A stretch of DNA of 64,000 nucleotides. Source: Oceanococcus atlanticus (lineage in GTDB: Bacteria; Pseudomonadota; Gammaproteobacteria; Nevskiales; Oceanococcaceae). Location of the stretch: contig NZ_AQQV01000002.1 in assembly GCF_002088235.1 (NCBI RefSeq), positions 62,001-126,000 on the forward strand. The letters are read 5' to 3'. Each line of letters starts with the position of its first letter. The stretch's first letter is position 1. Below, one piece after another: positions 27,945-36,265 of this stretch. The notes under the pieces are model-generated. The model saw nothing but the letters and a program-made list of their open reading frames with translations. It was not told the origin of the DNA and searched no databases. Position numbers and translations under genes: made by a program.

Positions 27945-28265
27945 CTAGCTGGCCGAGGCCAACTTGAGCCCGGCGATGCCGGCGACCACCAAGCCCAGGC
28001 TCACCAGTTTGAGCGGCGTCACCGATTCGCCCAGCCATAGGATGCCGACCACCGCCGTGCCGACCGCACCGACCCCCACCCATACGGCATAGGCGGTACC
28101 CAGCGGCAGCTGACGCAAGGCCATACTGAGCAGATAGAAACTCAGCCCCATGGCCACCAGGGTGATCAGCGAAGGCAAAGGCCGGGTGAACCCTTCGGTG
28201 TATTTCAGGCCGACCGCCCAAACCACTTCAAACAAGCCTGCAACCAGCAGAATGAACCAGTTCAT
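27945..28265 (-). CDS. gdx: Guanidinium exporter Gdx (SugE), SMR family
   Basis: 106 residues with four transmembrane helices, the normal SMR length. E13 (GLFEVVWA), W16 and S42 are at the positions conserved in the Gdx subtype, and the motif [14 protein letters not shown] separates it from the EmrE-type multidrug exporters. Gdx exchanges guanidinium for protons across the inner membrane as an antiparallel dimer. Upstream on the same strand are two hairpins with ACGA loops, the hallmark of the guanidine-II riboswitch. This independently supports guanidinium as the substrate. A hairpin (27921-27940) lies 4 nt after the stop but lacks a clear U-tract. Confidence 0.93.
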   Translation of the reverse strand: MNWFILLVAGLFEVVWAVGLKYTEGFTRPLPSLITLVAMGLSFYLLSMALRQLPLGTAYAVWVGVGAVGTAVVGILWLGESVTPLKLVSLGLVVAGIAGLKLASAS

Positions 28266-28284
28266 ATGTATCTTCTGGATTTTT

Positions 28285-28331
28285 GCAGGGTCGTCCCCGC
28301 GACTACCAGGCCACGCTCAGGTCGTCCTGAG
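28285..28331 (-). promoter_or_regulatory. Guanidine-II (mini-ykkC) riboswitch upstream of gdx
   Basis: Read on the minus strand, there are two hairpins with identical ACGA tetraloops. The first is CTCAGG-ACGA-CCTGAG (28331-28316, perfect 6-bp stem). The second is GCGGGG-ACGA-CCCTGC (28300-28285, 6 bp with one G-U pair). A 15-nt linker joins them. The second hairpin ends 19 nt before the gdx start, next to the ribosome binding region. Paired ACGR-loop hairpins just upstream of SugE-type genes define the guanidine-II riboswitch, where guanidine binding at the loops frees the ribosome binding site. Function here is inferred from that match. Confidence 0.9.
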
Positions 28332-28410
28332 CGGCGGTGGCCTTGCGCCACACCTGTCTTAGACCGCAGCGGACACACAAGGTGCCCGCGCAATCCGCCT
28401 AAACAGTGTT

Positions 28411-28728
28411 TCAGTCGGCGTCGAAATAGCTGCAGCAGTAATCCGTCACCTGGCTGACGCGCAGCTGAAACTTGGCCTTGGCCGGCACCTCGAACGCATC
28501 ACCGGCCGCAATCTGGCGCCACTCCTGATCGGGCAGTTTGACCTCCAGCTCGCCGGCCGTGATCTCCATCAGCTCACGCACATCGGTTCCGAATTCGTAC
28601 TCGCCCGGCATCATCAAGCCCAGGGTCTTGCGGCTGCCATCGCTGAAGATCAGCGTCCGGCTGCTGACCCGGCCATCGAAATACAGGTTGGCCGCGCGGG
28701 CCACGGATACGTTGTGAAAGTCTGACAT
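28411..28728 (-). CDS. ppnP: Pyrimidine/purine nucleoside phosphorylase PpnP
   Basis: 105 residues when started at the ATG preceded by AAGGA. The longer frame has an implausible leader. The sequence begins MSDFHNVSVARAANLYFDG and contains the family segments SRTLIFSDGSRKTLGLMMPGEY, the cupin strand ELMEITAGELEVKLP, and VPAKAKFQLRV. PpnP (formerly YaiE, DUF1255) is a small cupin that phosphorolyses a broad range of nucleosides to the base and ribose-1-phosphate. The E. coli protein is about 94 residues, so this one has a slightly longer tail. It is upstream of gdx on the same strand, separated by the riboswitch region, so the two are probably independent units. Confidence 0.92.
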   Translation of the reverse strand: MSDFHNVSVARAANLYFDGRVSSRTLIFSDGSRKTLGLMMPGEYEFGTDVRELMEITAGELEVKLPDQEWRQIAAGDAFEVPAKAKFQLRVSQVTDYCCSYFDAD

Positions 28729-28923
28729 CGCTTGTCCTTGTGGTGTCGGAACGCCACGCGATACAGCGTGGCGGCGGGCGTTTCTACCACAGTTGCCGCC
28801 CTGCATGTTGTGCACGCGCAAAGACGGCGACGGAATTCGCAGCAGGCCGCATTCAACACTCGAGCAGGCGGCCCAGCGCATACGCGGACCGCCTCATTCC
28901 CGGGTGACCTAAGGACATCAAAA

Positions 28924-30120
28924 ATGCCTATCTCCAAACTGCCGCGCGCTGCGGCAATCCTGCGTGCGCTGTTGCTGGCCGCGCTGTGTGTTCCGCTGTG
29001 GGCCTGCAGTGACAGCGGCTCGGGCAGCAGTGAGGATGACGAACGTCCGAGCGCGTTCATGCTCATCGGCCAGAGCGATTACAGCGAGATGTTTTCCAAC
29101 CGTGGCGGCACCACCGACGCGCTGGGTCTGGGGCAACCGCTGGGCGCCATCGCCACCGACGGTGAACATCTATACATCGCGGATTACAGCAACAACCGGG
29201 TTCTGGGCTGGAACAGCCTGCCGCTCAGCTTTGACGTTGCGCCTGACTTCGTCCTCGGACAAAGCGACTTCACCAGCAACAGCGCCGGCACCGGCCGCCA
29301 GCAGATGGCCCTGCCAGCCCATGTGTCGATCGGCGACGGCAAGCTGTTTGTGACCGACGCCGGCAACAACCGCGTGCTGATCTGGAACAGCCTGCCGGAG
29401 CAAGCCCAGGCGCCGGACCTGGTGCTTGGCCAGACCAGCTTTGATGACGGTGAACCGGGCCTGGCCGCTGACCGCCTGTCGTTTCCGGTGTGGACCCAGT
29501 ATGCCGCCGGGCGTTTACTGGTCTCGGATCAGCAAAACCATCGCGTGCTGCTGTGGAACAGCTTGCCGGACAGCTCAGGCGGCGCTGCTGATGTGGTCAT
29601 CGGTCAGGCCGACTTCGCCACCGCCGAAGCCGGCGACGAGGACACCGGCCTGACCAATCCGGCCGGTCTGTGGAGCGACGGCTATCGCCTGCTGGTTGCC
29701 GACAGCGGCAACAACCGGGTGCTCTACTGGTCGCAGCTGCCGCGCCAGTCCGGTCAGGCGGCCACCTATGTGGTGGGCCAGTCCGACTTCGCCCGAGTCA
29801 CGGCCGGCGCCAGCCAGTCGGCTCTGCGCACCCCCTACGGCTTGGCTTCGGATGGCAGTCGCTTTTACGTCGCCGACGCCGGCAACAACCGGGTGCTGGA
29901 ATTTGATGCCTTTCCGATCGCCAACGGTCCACTGGCGACCGATGTATACGGGCAGAACAGCTTCACCACCATCCTCAAGAACGACATCGACCTGGATGGC
30001 GTCAGCGACGACGAAGCATCGGAGCAGACCCTCAACGCCCCCACCGGCATTTTCCTGCTCAACGGCGTGCTCTATGTGACGGACCGGAACAATCATCGTG
30101 TGCTGTTCTTCCCCGGCTAA
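28924..30120 (+). CDS. NHL-repeat lipoprotein (398 aa)
   Basis: The start is taken at the ATG following AAGGA. It begins MPISKLPRAAAIL with a lipobox LWAC (cysteine at residue 28). The mature protein has about six repeats built around segments such as VTDAGNNRVLIWNSLP, VADSGNNRVLYWSQLP and VADAGNNRVLEFDAFP, each paired with a VLGQ/VIGQxDF segment. This is the NHL/beta-propeller pattern. Such propellers bind ligands or other proteins, and no catalytic residues stand out. The last 23 nt overlap the start of the next lipoprotein gene in another frame, so the two are probably co-expressed. Confidence 0.85.
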   Translation: MPISKLPRAAAILRALLLAALCVPLWACSDSGSGSSEDDERPSAFMLIGQSDYSEMFSNRGGTTDALGLGQPLGAIATDGEHLYIADYSNNRVLGWNSLPLSFDVAPDFVLGQSDFTSNSAGTGRQQMALPAHVSIGDGKLFVTDAGNNRVLIWNSLPEQAQAPDLVLGQTSFDDGEPGLAADRLSFPVWTQYAAGRLLVSDQQNHRVLLWNSLPDSSGGAADVVIGQADFATAEAGDEDTGLTNPAGLWSDGYRLLVADSGNNRVLYWSQLPRQSGQAATYVVGQSDFARVTAGASQSALRTPYGLASDGSRFYVADAGNNRVLEFDAFPIANGPLATDVYGQNSFTTILKNDIDLDGVSDDEASEQTLNAPTGIFLLNGVLYVTDRNNHRVLFFPG

Positions 30121-31372
30121 GGCCCTGCTTGTGCTGATCGCCCTGGGTATCAGCGCATGCAACAGCGTGGGCGCAGGCACCCAGCCCACCGGGCTGGTTG
30201 TCGGCGGCCCTTCCGGCGAAACCAGTGTGGACATTGCCGAATGCTCGATCTTCAACCTCTACGCCTACCTTGAGGTCAATGACGAGGTGGACACCACGGC
30301 GGATTTCTCCAGCCGGGTTGACTGGAGCTCCGACAACCCGACGATTGCCGAGGTCTCCAATGGCGATGTCGTACCCGAAGGGCTGAGTGACGGACAGGTC
30401 TATCAGCGCGGTGTGGTGATCGCGCGTCAGCCCGGCGCCGCCACCATCCGCGCACACTATCTGGATTTCAGCGCCACCATCGTGATCAATGTGTCGGGCC
30501 TGTCCGCTTTGAGTATCGAGCCAGCGCTGACCACCCTGGCCGCGGGCACCAGCCAGCAGTTTGTGCTGCAAGGTCAGGTCGCCGATTCGGTGGAAGCAGT
30601 GGACTTCAGCGCCAATGCGCAGTGGAGCTTCACCACCCCGACCACCAATCTGCGCCTCAGCGACGATGCCAGCGGCACGCTCATAGCCGGCAGCAGCGGC
30701 GACAGCACCACCACCTTGCAGGCTCGCCTGTCCGAATGCGGGCGCCACACCAGCACCCAGCTCAAGGTCGCCACACCCAGCGCCTATCGCATCGAATATG
30801 ACAACGGGGATAACCCACGCCTGCCGCTGGGCTACAGCGAGGCGTTCTCGGTGTGGGCCGATTTCAACTCGGGCCAGCGCCAGAATCTGAGCGCGCAGAT
30901 CAGCACCGACCTTGACGACGATGACCCGCTGCAGGCGCTGGTCGCACAATCCTCACTGCCGGGCCAGGAACGGGTGCTGGTCTACACCCAGGCGGAAACC
31001 GCTGATCAGGCTTTCGAGATCAGCCTGCCCGGCGAAGATGAAATGCGCCTAATGAGCAAGGCCTGGACGGTCAGCGAGCAGGATCTGCAGGCCATCAGCA
31101 GCCCACAGACCGAATGGCAACTGGTCTTCCCCGACACCGCCCAGCTTCAGGTCATGGGCCAGTTTGACGATGGCAACGTGCTCGACATCAGCCGCCATGT
31201 TGACTGGAGCTCCGCCGATGACAGCGTGCTGAGCGTAAGCGACGTGGCCGCCAACGCCGGGGAAATCGCCGGCGCCAATCTCAATGCCCGCGTCGAGGTG
31301 GAGGCTCTGGCCCCGCAGAATGCTGACCTCGATCCACTGCGCTTTTCCATCCAGCTCAGCGCGGCGCCGTGA
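30098..31372 (+). CDS. Lipoprotein with bacterial Ig-like (BIG2-type) segments
   Basis: 424 residues from a GTG start inside the end of the NHL gene. A short hydrophobic leader ends in a lipobox ISAC (cysteine at residue 21). The mature part has repeated Ig-like signatures: VDWSSDNPTIAEVSNGDV near the N-terminus and the similar VDWSSADDSVLSVSDVAAN near the C-terminus. Both are typical of bacterial Ig-like group 2 domains of surface proteins. Between them are two more beta-rich units. The function is unknown. Its start inside the preceding lipoprotein gene suggests joint synthesis and perhaps joint localisation on the outer membrane. The 3' end overlaps the convergent hydrolase gene by 17 nt. 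Confidence 0.8.
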   Translation: MCCSSPAKALLVLIALGISACNSVGAGTQPTGLVVGGPSGETSVDIAECSIFNLYAYLEVNDEVDTTADFSSRVDWSSDNPTIAEVSNGDVVPEGLSDGQVYQRGVVIARQPGAATIRAHYLDFSATIVINVSGLSALSIEPALTTLAAGTSQQFVLQGQVADSVEAVDFSANAQWSFTTPTTNLRLSDDASGTLIAGSSGDSTTTLQARLSECGRHTSTQLKVATPSAYRIEYDNGDNPRLPLGYSEAFSVWADFNSGQRQNLSAQISTDLDDDDPLQALVAQSSLPGQERVLVYTQAETADQAFEISLPGEDEMRLMSKAWTVSEQDLQAISSPQTEWQLVFPDTAQLQVMGQFDDGNVLDISRHVDWSSADDSVLSVSDVAANAGEIAGANLNARVEVEALAPQNADLDPLRFSIQLSAAP

Positions 31373-32057
31373 TCGCCCGGGCCAGGTGGCGGGCCCACAG
31401 CGCATAGGCGCGCGCCCCCGGGTGGAACCCGTCAGTGGCCATGAACTGCGTGTCCGCCGGGTAGTCAATCGGCACACAGCTCACGGCCGCATGCGCATCA
31501 GCAAGGCGGCGCATGTCACGATTGAGCGCCTGAGCACGCAGCCCCAGCCACCAGCGCAGGGGCTGCGGCAAAGCCGGGAAACGGTGCATGGGCGGCACCG
31601 GTGTCAGCACGACAAGAGGGCGCCCAAAGCGCCCTTCAAGCAAGGCCACCAGCGCACGCAGATTAGCGCGCCAGCGGCGTCGTGAGGTCAATGCCGTGAC
31701 ATCATTGACCCCGATCGAAACCACCACCACATCGACCACCTGTGCCGGCGCATCAGCCAGCGCATCGAGCAACTGCGCCGAGGTATCGCCGCTGCGTGCC
31801 AGCAGCTGCCAGCTCACCGTGTGGTCTGCCGCCAGCGCCGCAACCAGTTGTCCGCTTAGCGCCTGCTGCTGATCTGCCACGCCCACGCCCGCCGCAGCGG
31901 AATCTCCCACGATCAGCAGACGCAGGGCCGCGCCCTGGCCGGTCGTGCCTATACGCGCCCCTTGAGGCTCCGGCAGTTGCGGCGTGCGCTGGCGCACACG
32001 CCGCCCCTGCAGATACAGCATTGGCCCGATCAGGGCCAATGCAATGTGTTGTTTCAC
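31356..32057 (-). CDS. SGNH/GDSL-type hydrolase
   Basis: 233 residues from a GTG start. Block I is GDSAAAG with the nucleophile S53. Block III is GVND (about 116-119). The C-terminal DGFHPG supplies the Asp and His of the triad. These mark an SGNH esterase/lipase or acyl-hydrolase of the small TesA/GDSL type. The short hydrophobic N-terminus (HIALALIGPMLYL) could be a signal anchor. It lies 56 nt downstream of the lysyl-oxidase-like gene on the same strand and may be the last gene of that operon. The substrate cannot be told from sequence. A 17-nt convergent overlap with the Ig-like lipoprotein gene is real on both frames. Confidence 0.87.
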   Translation of the reverse strand: MKQHIALALIGPMLYLQGRRVRQRTPQLPEPQGARIGTTGQGAALRLLIVGDSAAAGVGVADQQQALSGQLVAALAADHTVSWQLLARSGDTSAQLLDALADAPAQVVDVVVVSIGVNDVTALTSRRRWRANLRALVALLEGRFGRPLVVLTPVPPMHRFPALPQPLRWWLGLRAQALNRDMRRLADAHAAVSCVPIDYPADTQFMATDGFHPGARAYALWARHLARAITAPR

Positions 32058-32113
32058 TGCGCTTCATTCCGGCACGATCAAGCGCCTGACTATAGGCGAT
32101 TGCCGGGCGCAGG

Positions 32114-33667
32114 CTATACCGCTCGGCTTGGTCTGCGGCGGCGCCAGATCAAGGCAGCGCTCAGGCCCAGTAACCACACCCCAACAGCTCCGGCACCGCG
32201 TGTATCGACGCTGCGCGCGGCGCTGTCCTCGGCCAAGCCGTAGTCCGATGCCCGCTGGGTCGGGTGCGGACCGGTAAACACCTGTTTGTTGGGATCCCAC
32301 GGCGATTCACCCCAGCCGCGCTCCAGAATGGTGATGTTGTCGCCCTGGATTTCGACATAGGCGTAGGACACATTGTCGGTTTCATCCGACTCGATCACGT
32401 TGTTGTATTCGTCCACCACCGCGTTGATTACGTAGCGGCCATTGCCCTGTCCGTCGAATTCCACATATTGGCCGGGACGCTGCCAGCGATACACATCGCC
32501 CCAGCCGACCGATAGACCGACAAAACCATCGGTGACCGAAAAGCAGCTGCTCAGCGGGCTGTCGCCGCCAGGCACTTCGGTGCCCTGAGCGAAGGCCCGC
32601 CAGTCACCCCACAGCTGATCAGCCGGGCAAAAGCCCGACTTGGTCCCGGTACCGACGCGATGGAACTCGCCGCTAACCGGATCGGTGACCAGGGCCAGGT
32701 AGTAGCTCAGGATGTAGTCATCATGAAAATGCGCATGGGTGGGATGGAAGGAGTAAGTCCCGGCCTCCACATATTCAATCGAACCATCGCTGTAATGCAC
32801 CGCCTGCTTCATATCGCCCACCACCAGGCGTGAGAAGGCTTCCTCCGGATTCAGTTCGGCATTGCCGGCGATGAAATCCTCAAGCAGACGAAAGCGCATG
32901 TCGTAGATGCCCTCGCCGATGTTGATCGGCCCGGAGGTCAGGCGCAGGCAGTGCTTGGCATCGGCGCCACCGGCCTCGGTCGGCAGATACTCATCAATCG
33001 AACAGGAAGCCAGCGTGATGCCGGCCACCGAGGCCGGCGGGTTGATGGTGTCCGGCGGATAAATTCCGTTAAGCGGATTGAGCGGCGCGGTAAAGGTGAA
33101 CTCGTACGGCGGCACCGTGCGCAGGTTCGGATACAGCGGACGACGATTGGCCTCGCTGGTGGCGATCACGCTCTCGGGGGTAACCGATTCCAGCTTGGCG
33201 CGTAGCCGGTACGAGGCGCGATCGACATCCTCGGCCCGCACCACCACGGTCCACACACCGGCCTGCGGGTTGTCGACCTGGGCTTCGGAGTTGAACTGAT
33301 TGCTGGTGCTGTCGCTGCCTAGAAGCTCTCCGCTGGGGTCATAGATTTCCAGCGCAAAGGTGTCGCTGCGCTCGGGTGTGGCGATGCCCACGCGCAAACG
33401 CGCACCACCCGGCACAAGCTCCAGGCTGTAGGTCTCGCAGCTGTCCTCATCACAGCTCATGGAACGCCCGTCAAAGGTGCGGGACTGATGCCAGAAATAG
33501 GCCTCATCCAGTTCCAGACGGCCATCGTCCGCTTTGGTCGGTTCGTAACGCTGGGCGTAGCTGATCTGCTCCGCCTTGCTCAGCACCACATGTTCGCCAG
33601 CCGGATGATGGGCCGCGGCCGCCGGCAGCCCGGCCAAGAGCAGCAAATACGAGGTTGCGGTTTTCAT
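32114..33667 (-). CDS. Secreted lysyl-oxidase-like protein with C-terminal sorting tag
   Basis: 517 residues. A Sec signal (cleavage near AAAA at 16-19) is followed by a PPC-like beta domain (about 75-160). The core domain at 250-440 has H308 and then HAHFH (311-315), like the His-x-His-x-His copper site of lysyl oxidases. It also has K343 in TKSGFC, matching the region of the quinone-forming lysine, and GLSVGWGDVYRWQRPGQYVEF followed by DETDN, the usual end of the family. The C-terminus has a Gly-rich stretch, a hydrophobic helix and an Arg cluster (IWRRRRPSR), which looks like a GlyGly-CTERM/rhombosortase-type tag. It may oxidise amines or cross-link proteins outside the cell. The tyrosine partner of the cofactor is uncertain (Y393 is a candidate). 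Confidence 0.75.
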   Translation of the reverse strand: MKTATSYLLLLAGLPAAAAHHPAGEHVVLSKAEQISYAQRYEPTKADDGRLELDEAYFWHQSRTFDGRSMSCDEDSCETYSLELVPGGARLRVGIATPERSDTFALEIYDPSGELLGSDSTSNQFNSEAQVDNPQAGVWTVVVRAEDVDRASYRLRAKLESVTPESVIATSEANRRPLYPNLRTVPPYEFTFTAPLNPLNGIYPPDTINPPASVAGITLASCSIDEYLPTEAGGADAKHCLRLTSGPINIGEGIYDMRFRLLEDFIAGNAELNPEEAFSRLVVGDMKQAVHYSDGSIEYVEAGTYSFHPTHAHFHDDYILSYYLALVTDPVSGEFHRVGTGTKSGFCPADQLWGDWRAFAQGTEVPGGDSPLSSCFSVTDGFVGLSVGWGDVYRWQRPGQYVEFDGQGNGRYVINAVVDEYNNVIESDETDNVSYAYVEIQGDNITILERGWGESPWDPNKQVFTGPHPTQRASDYGLAEDSAARSVDTRGAGAVGVWLLGLSAALIWRRRRPSRAV

Positions 33668-33689
33668 GTTGATCTCTTCGTGCGTGGCC

Positions 33690-35484
33690 TTACAGGCCGG
33701 TGAGCTCGTACAGCGCCTGCAGGTAAACCTCCAGCGGTAGGTCTTCCGGCGCCGCCGAAGTCGCGGTCATCAGGGCCTGCTGCAAACTGGCATTGAATTC
33801 GCCGATCAGCGGCAGATCGGCCAGCGGACTGGCGACCAGATCCGGCGGCTTGCGGTGGTGGGTGGCCTGCTCGTAGTCGTAGGCGATCGCCAGCGCGGTG
33901 GCTTCATCGAACTGGCGCACGAAGATCTCCATGCCACGCGGCACACCAACGGATTCATCAAAGCCCACCGGCACCACCACCGAGCCCATCTGAGTGGTCG
34001 AACCGAAATCGCAGGTCCGCCCGCCGGTCGGCCCCGGCGACAGGATCAGGGCATCAAGACGAATCGGCTGACCGGTGGCATCCAGCACCGGCTGGCCTTC
34101 GGCGTCGGTCAGCTGATCCATCATCGCGGTGACATAGTTGCGCTGCGCCACGATGCCATCGAGCTGCTCCTGGGTCGGCTCCAGATCCGGATCATCGACC
34201 GCCACCAGTGCAAACAGCGGCGCGGTGCGCGGCCCCACCCGCAAGCTTTCGAGGATGCCCTCATCCAGCGCGCAATCGGCCCGCCCGTTGGCTTCGCTGC
34301 TGAACGTGCTGGACACGCAGCGGCGCGGGCTGTGCCCACCTTCTGCCTCGAACTGCCGGAAGTAATCGTTCATATCGAAATGCCGTGAACCCGCACCCAC
34401 GTTTTCGAAATCCGGCAGATAGACGTCGTGAATGTAGGCCCCCATCTCGGCCATCTTGGCCACCGCTGCTTCGATCAACTCGCCCTGTGCACCGGTGCCG
34501 GCGGGGCTCTCGAGCGAACCGATCTGACGGGCGATGCCGATGTGCCGGCCTTTGACGCCATAGGCCGCGCGGTCCAGATAATCGGCGTAGTTGGCCGGAC
34601 GCTGCGCTGCCGGGAACGCGAGGGTCTTGGGGTCACGCGGATCAACTCCGGCCATCGCCGTCAGCATCAGCGCGGCATCGCGCACATTGCGGGTCATCGG
34701 GCCACCGGTATCACGCGCATGCGACAGCGGAAAAATGCCGTGCTGTGAAATCACGCCCAGACTCGGACGTACGCCGACCAGCCCGTTGACCGAACTGGGA
34801 TGCCGGATCGACTGGCAGGTGTCGGAACCGGTGCCGCCCAGCGCGTAGTTGGCCGCAATCGATGCGCCCGTGCCGGACGACGAGCCGGCCGGACTTTCCG
34901 CCGTGTTGTACGGGTTGGTGACCTGAATCGCGCGAGCCGAAAACCCGGTGGTGAAGAAGGCAAATTCGTCCTGATTGGCCTTGCCCAGAATGACCGCCCC
35001 GGCGGCGCGCAGCCCTTCCACCGAATCGGCATCCAGCGAGGCCTGATGACCCAGCATGGAATACGAACCCGAAGTCGAGGGATGATCGTAGGTGTCGTAG
35101 TTGTCCTTGAGCAGCACCGGCATGCAGTGCAGGTAACGATCACCCACGCCCTCCTCGGCATACAGCGCATCCAGCGCCCGCGCCTGATCCAGCGCATGGG
35201 CATTGATGTGCAACACACCACGCACTGGCAAGCCGCCACTGGGCTGCGGGAAATTGTCGATCGCCAGGATGCGGTCAATGTACATCTGCACCAGGGTTTC
35301 GCAGTTCAGCACCGAGCCATCGGCGAGCAGAGTTTCACCGGCCAGGGCCTTGTGCACGCTGGCCATGTCGGCTTCGATAAGTTCGAACACCGCGGTTTCG
35401 CCCTGCGGCTGGCGCCCACCATCACTCTGACACGCGCACAGCGCTGCAACCGCGACGCCCAGCGCCGCGCGTTTGAAATTGATC
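33690..35484 (-). CDS. Amidase-signature-family lipoprotein
   Basis: 598 residues when read from the GTG at 35484-35486. A lipobox-like LCAC gives a cysteine at residue 19. The amidase Ser-cisSer-Lys triad is visible: K127 in LLKDN, the Ser cluster SPAGSSSGTG (about S203) and nucleophile S226 in SDTCQSIRHP. The sequence then follows the family (GLVGVRPSLGVISQHGI, DTGGPMTRNVRDAA). Such enzymes hydrolyse amides to acid and ammonia. Being exported is unusual for cytoplasmic amidases but known for peptide amidases. The start codon directly follows the TAA of the small secreted gene upstream, so the genes are tightly coupled. The lysyl-oxidase-like gene is 22 nt downstream. Confidence 0.88.
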
Positions 35485-35486
35485 AC

Positions 35487-35807
35487 TTAATGAGATTCCG
35501 GTTGTTCCAGTGTGAGCACACTGTGGTTGTCGGCGAGCATGTCGGAGGGGGTCTGCGCCGCGCAGATCTGACGCTCGCGGCTGGCCCGTTTGACGAAGAA
35601 CTGAGGTGCCAGGGAATAGCCGCTCAGAGCGCACGTCGTCACCGTGTCGTCGCCGTCAAGTTGCGGCGGTTCGCTGGCCGGCAAGGTGATCACCTCAGGG
35701 TGATAGCGTTGCGCGCGACCGCCCGGGTCGCTGGCGGCTGCGGACAGGCTGAGCACGGCAGCCAGTGGGGCCCAGAGCAAAGCGCCGGGTGTTGATACAT
35801 AAGGCAT
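35487..35807 (-). CDS. Small secreted protein of unknown function (106 aa)
   Basis: The ATG at 35807-35805 gives MPYVSTPGALLWAPLAAVLSL, a clear signal peptide ending near AAASD. The mature part has only about 80 residues and two cysteines, with no recognised domain. The longer frame up to 36044 would add a leader of unlikely composition. Its stop (TAA) is immediately followed by the amidase GTG start. This suggests that it is the first gene of a small secreted protein, amidase, lysyl-oxidase-like and SGNH operon. It may help export or folding of its neighbours, but nothing in the sequence proves this. Confidence 0.6.
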   Translation of the reverse strand: MPYVSTPGALLWAPLAAVLSLSAAASDPGGRAQRYHPEVITLPASEPPQLDGDDTVTTCALSGYSLAPQFFVKRASRERQICAAQTPSDMLADNHSVLTLEQPESH

Positions 35808-36265
35808 GAGTTCACTTCCACTTCCACGGTAACGGGATCGTCCCGGCCGGCCATTCACCGAATCCCCACGAACGGTGGGACCGACCGGGACGCTCCACTC
35901 CCTGACGCTGTGGTCCGCGCTGATCGCGGGACGCGAACCACTCAGGTTCGCTGCCGACCATGGCGTTTTTTCCCCGAGCCCCCGCCGAGTACTTCGGTCA
36001 TGGTGCAAACGCAGTGGGTTGGCAACTGCCATGGCAGATAGCACAGAACGTGCCAGCTTCCGTACGCTGGACAGTGCACCTTATTAAGCGCTATGAACGT
36101 GCTGCTGATGGCAACGCTTCAAAACTGTGCACCTGTGCATAGTGATGAAGCCCCATCATGGAACACGCCGGCGAAACTGCGTCATGGCTGTGCATGATGT
36201 TTGGCGCGGTTATTGCTTCGTCGTGGCTCGACACTCGCTCAGGATCACAACGAGGACCGCGCCGC
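35808..36265. other. 458-nt divergent intergenic region with one nested hairpin
   Basis: This gap separates the minus-strand amidase operon from the plus-strand amidoligase operon and should hold both promoters, which I could not place. The one clear structure is CGTCCCGG (35839-35846) paired with CCGGGACG (35885-35892). It encloses a 5-bp hairpin CCCAC/GTGGG (35865-35869, 35875-35879). It would lie in the untranslated leader of the minus-strand operon. An in-frame extension of the plus-strand gene to 36158 was rejected for lack of homology. I see nothing else. Confidence 0.5.
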
